Source: Acidimicrobiia bacterium | GTDB lineage: Bacteria; Actinomycetota; Acidimicrobiia; Spongiisociales; SHLN01 | Direction of reading: 5' to 3' | Assembly: GCA_013043085.1 (NCBI GenBank) | Contig: JABDOU010000095.1 | Span: 1 to 6,054 of the forward strand | DNA length: 6,054 bases | In this document: one piece after another, positions 5,934-6,054 of the stretch | Layout: each line of letters opens with the position of its first letter | How positions within the stretch are numbered: the stretch's first letter is position 1 | Notes under the pieces: model-generated | The model's input: the letters and a program-made list of their open reading frames with translations, nothing else | The model's database searches: none | What the model was told of the DNA's origin: nothing | Position numbers and translations under genes: made by a program

Positions 5934-5966
5934 CTGCCACATGGCAGTGATCCATCGTCGCGATGG
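5934..5966. terminator. two adjacent short hairpins after the upstream gene, possible terminator
   Basis: Two perfect 6-base-pair inverted repeats lie 36 and 17 bases beyond the stop codon of the right-edge gene. CTGCCA-CA-TGGCAG spans 5934-5947 and CCATCG-TCG-CGATGG spans 5952-5966. There is no T-run on either strand directly after them, so they are not a classical intrinsic terminator. The first has only a two-base loop, so it may instead be a protein-binding palindrome. The position right after a stop codon supports a 3'-end role. Confidence 0.35.
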
Positions 5967-5982
5967 CTACTTCACGGAACGT

Positions 5983-6054
5983 CTATAGGGGTTCGACGTC
6001 TTCGTCTTCTTTTCGGCGGACGACGAGCAGCATGGCGATCCCGGTTCCCAGGAG
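5983..6054 (-). CDS. C-terminal end of a membrane-anchored protein (partial)
   Basis: This is an open frame of 23 codons plus a TAG stop at 5983-5985, cut by the window edge. It reads LLGTGIAMLLVV followed by RRKEDEDVEPL. A hydrophobic, Gly/Ala-containing segment followed at once by two arginines, a lysine and a short acidic tail is the usual cytoplasmic end of a C-terminal transmembrane helix, such as a single-pass anchor or the last helix of a multi-pass protein. No sorting motif can be seen because the upstream part is outside the window. The family cannot be named. It shares the strand of dnaK but is separated from it by 652 bases, so it is probably a separate unit. Confidence 0.55.
   Translation of the reverse strand, partial: LLGTGIAMLLVVRRKEDEDVEPL

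Larger units (their letters stand above)
5331..5982 (-). other. 652-base intergenic region upstream of dnaK (promoter/operator region expected)
   Basis: I find no convincing gene here. A 118-codon minus-strand open frame at 5509-5865 has a basic, unpatterned translation with no recognisable family, so it is set aside. The dnaK promoter must lie here, but no good -35/-10 pair was found. CTGACA (minus strand, 5475-5470) is a near-consensus -35, and the nearest -10-like word, TACATT, is 21 bases on, which is too far. The canonical HspR operator CTTGAGT-N7-ACTCAAG is absent as an exact match, and so is a CIRCE element. Other structure includes an imperfect 17-base direct repeat (5493-5526), a GTGCC/GGCAC inverted repeat (5461-5465 and 5480-5484), a GACACGTGTC palindrome (5634-5643) with another CACGTG at 5575-5580, and TTGAATGATTCAA (5853-5865). 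Confidence 0.7.

Overview
The window reads as a piece of chromosome from an actinobacterium (Actinomycetota) of moderately high GC content. The main evidence is the gene order dnaK-grpE-dnaJ-hspR, all on the minus strand. This is the classical actinobacterial arrangement, in which the MerR-type repressor HspR is the last chaperone gene of the operon it controls. DnaK and the DnaJ N-terminus (a DnaJ1-type start with Arg-Glu-Trp just before the J domain) look actinobacterial too. A deep-branching lineage such as Acidimicrobiia is possible, but the sequence alone does not settle this.

Layout in the direction of transcription, right to left. At the right edge (5983-6054) is the last 23 codons of a minus-strand membrane protein. 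A 652-base non-coding stretch follows (5331-5982). It holds two small hairpins near its right end, several short palindromes, and a 17-base direct repeat carrying TTTGAGTG about 160-200 bases before dnaK. Next comes the tightly packed operon: dnaK (3492-5330), grpE overlapping it by one base (2887-3492), dnaJ 2 bases later (1751-2884), and hspR 2 bases after that with the preferred ATG (1383-1748). A short-chain dehydrogenase/reductase gene follows 61 bases later (539-1321). After 66 more bases comes a small gene for a predicted dimeric alpha/beta-barrel protein (167-472). Its stop codon lies inside a six-unit, 17-base tandem repeat (85-184). No clear terminator separates hspR from the last two genes, so they may be heat-shock co-transcribed passengers.

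Function: DnaK (Hsp70) binds unfolded peptides, DnaJ delivers substrates and stimulates its ATPase, GrpE exchanges its nucleotide, and HspR is expected to repress the operon until heat stress (in studied actinobacteria, with DnaK as co-repressor). The canonical HspR operator CTTGAGT-N7-ACTCAAG could not be found upstream of dnaK. Instead there are two HspR-half-site-like words in direct orientation.

Most of the window is a well-known system. The points worth a second look are the 17-base minisatellite fused to a gene's 3' end, the apparently non-canonical operator region, and two substitutions at conserved Hsp70 positions in DnaK. I saw no convincing new defence or mobile system.
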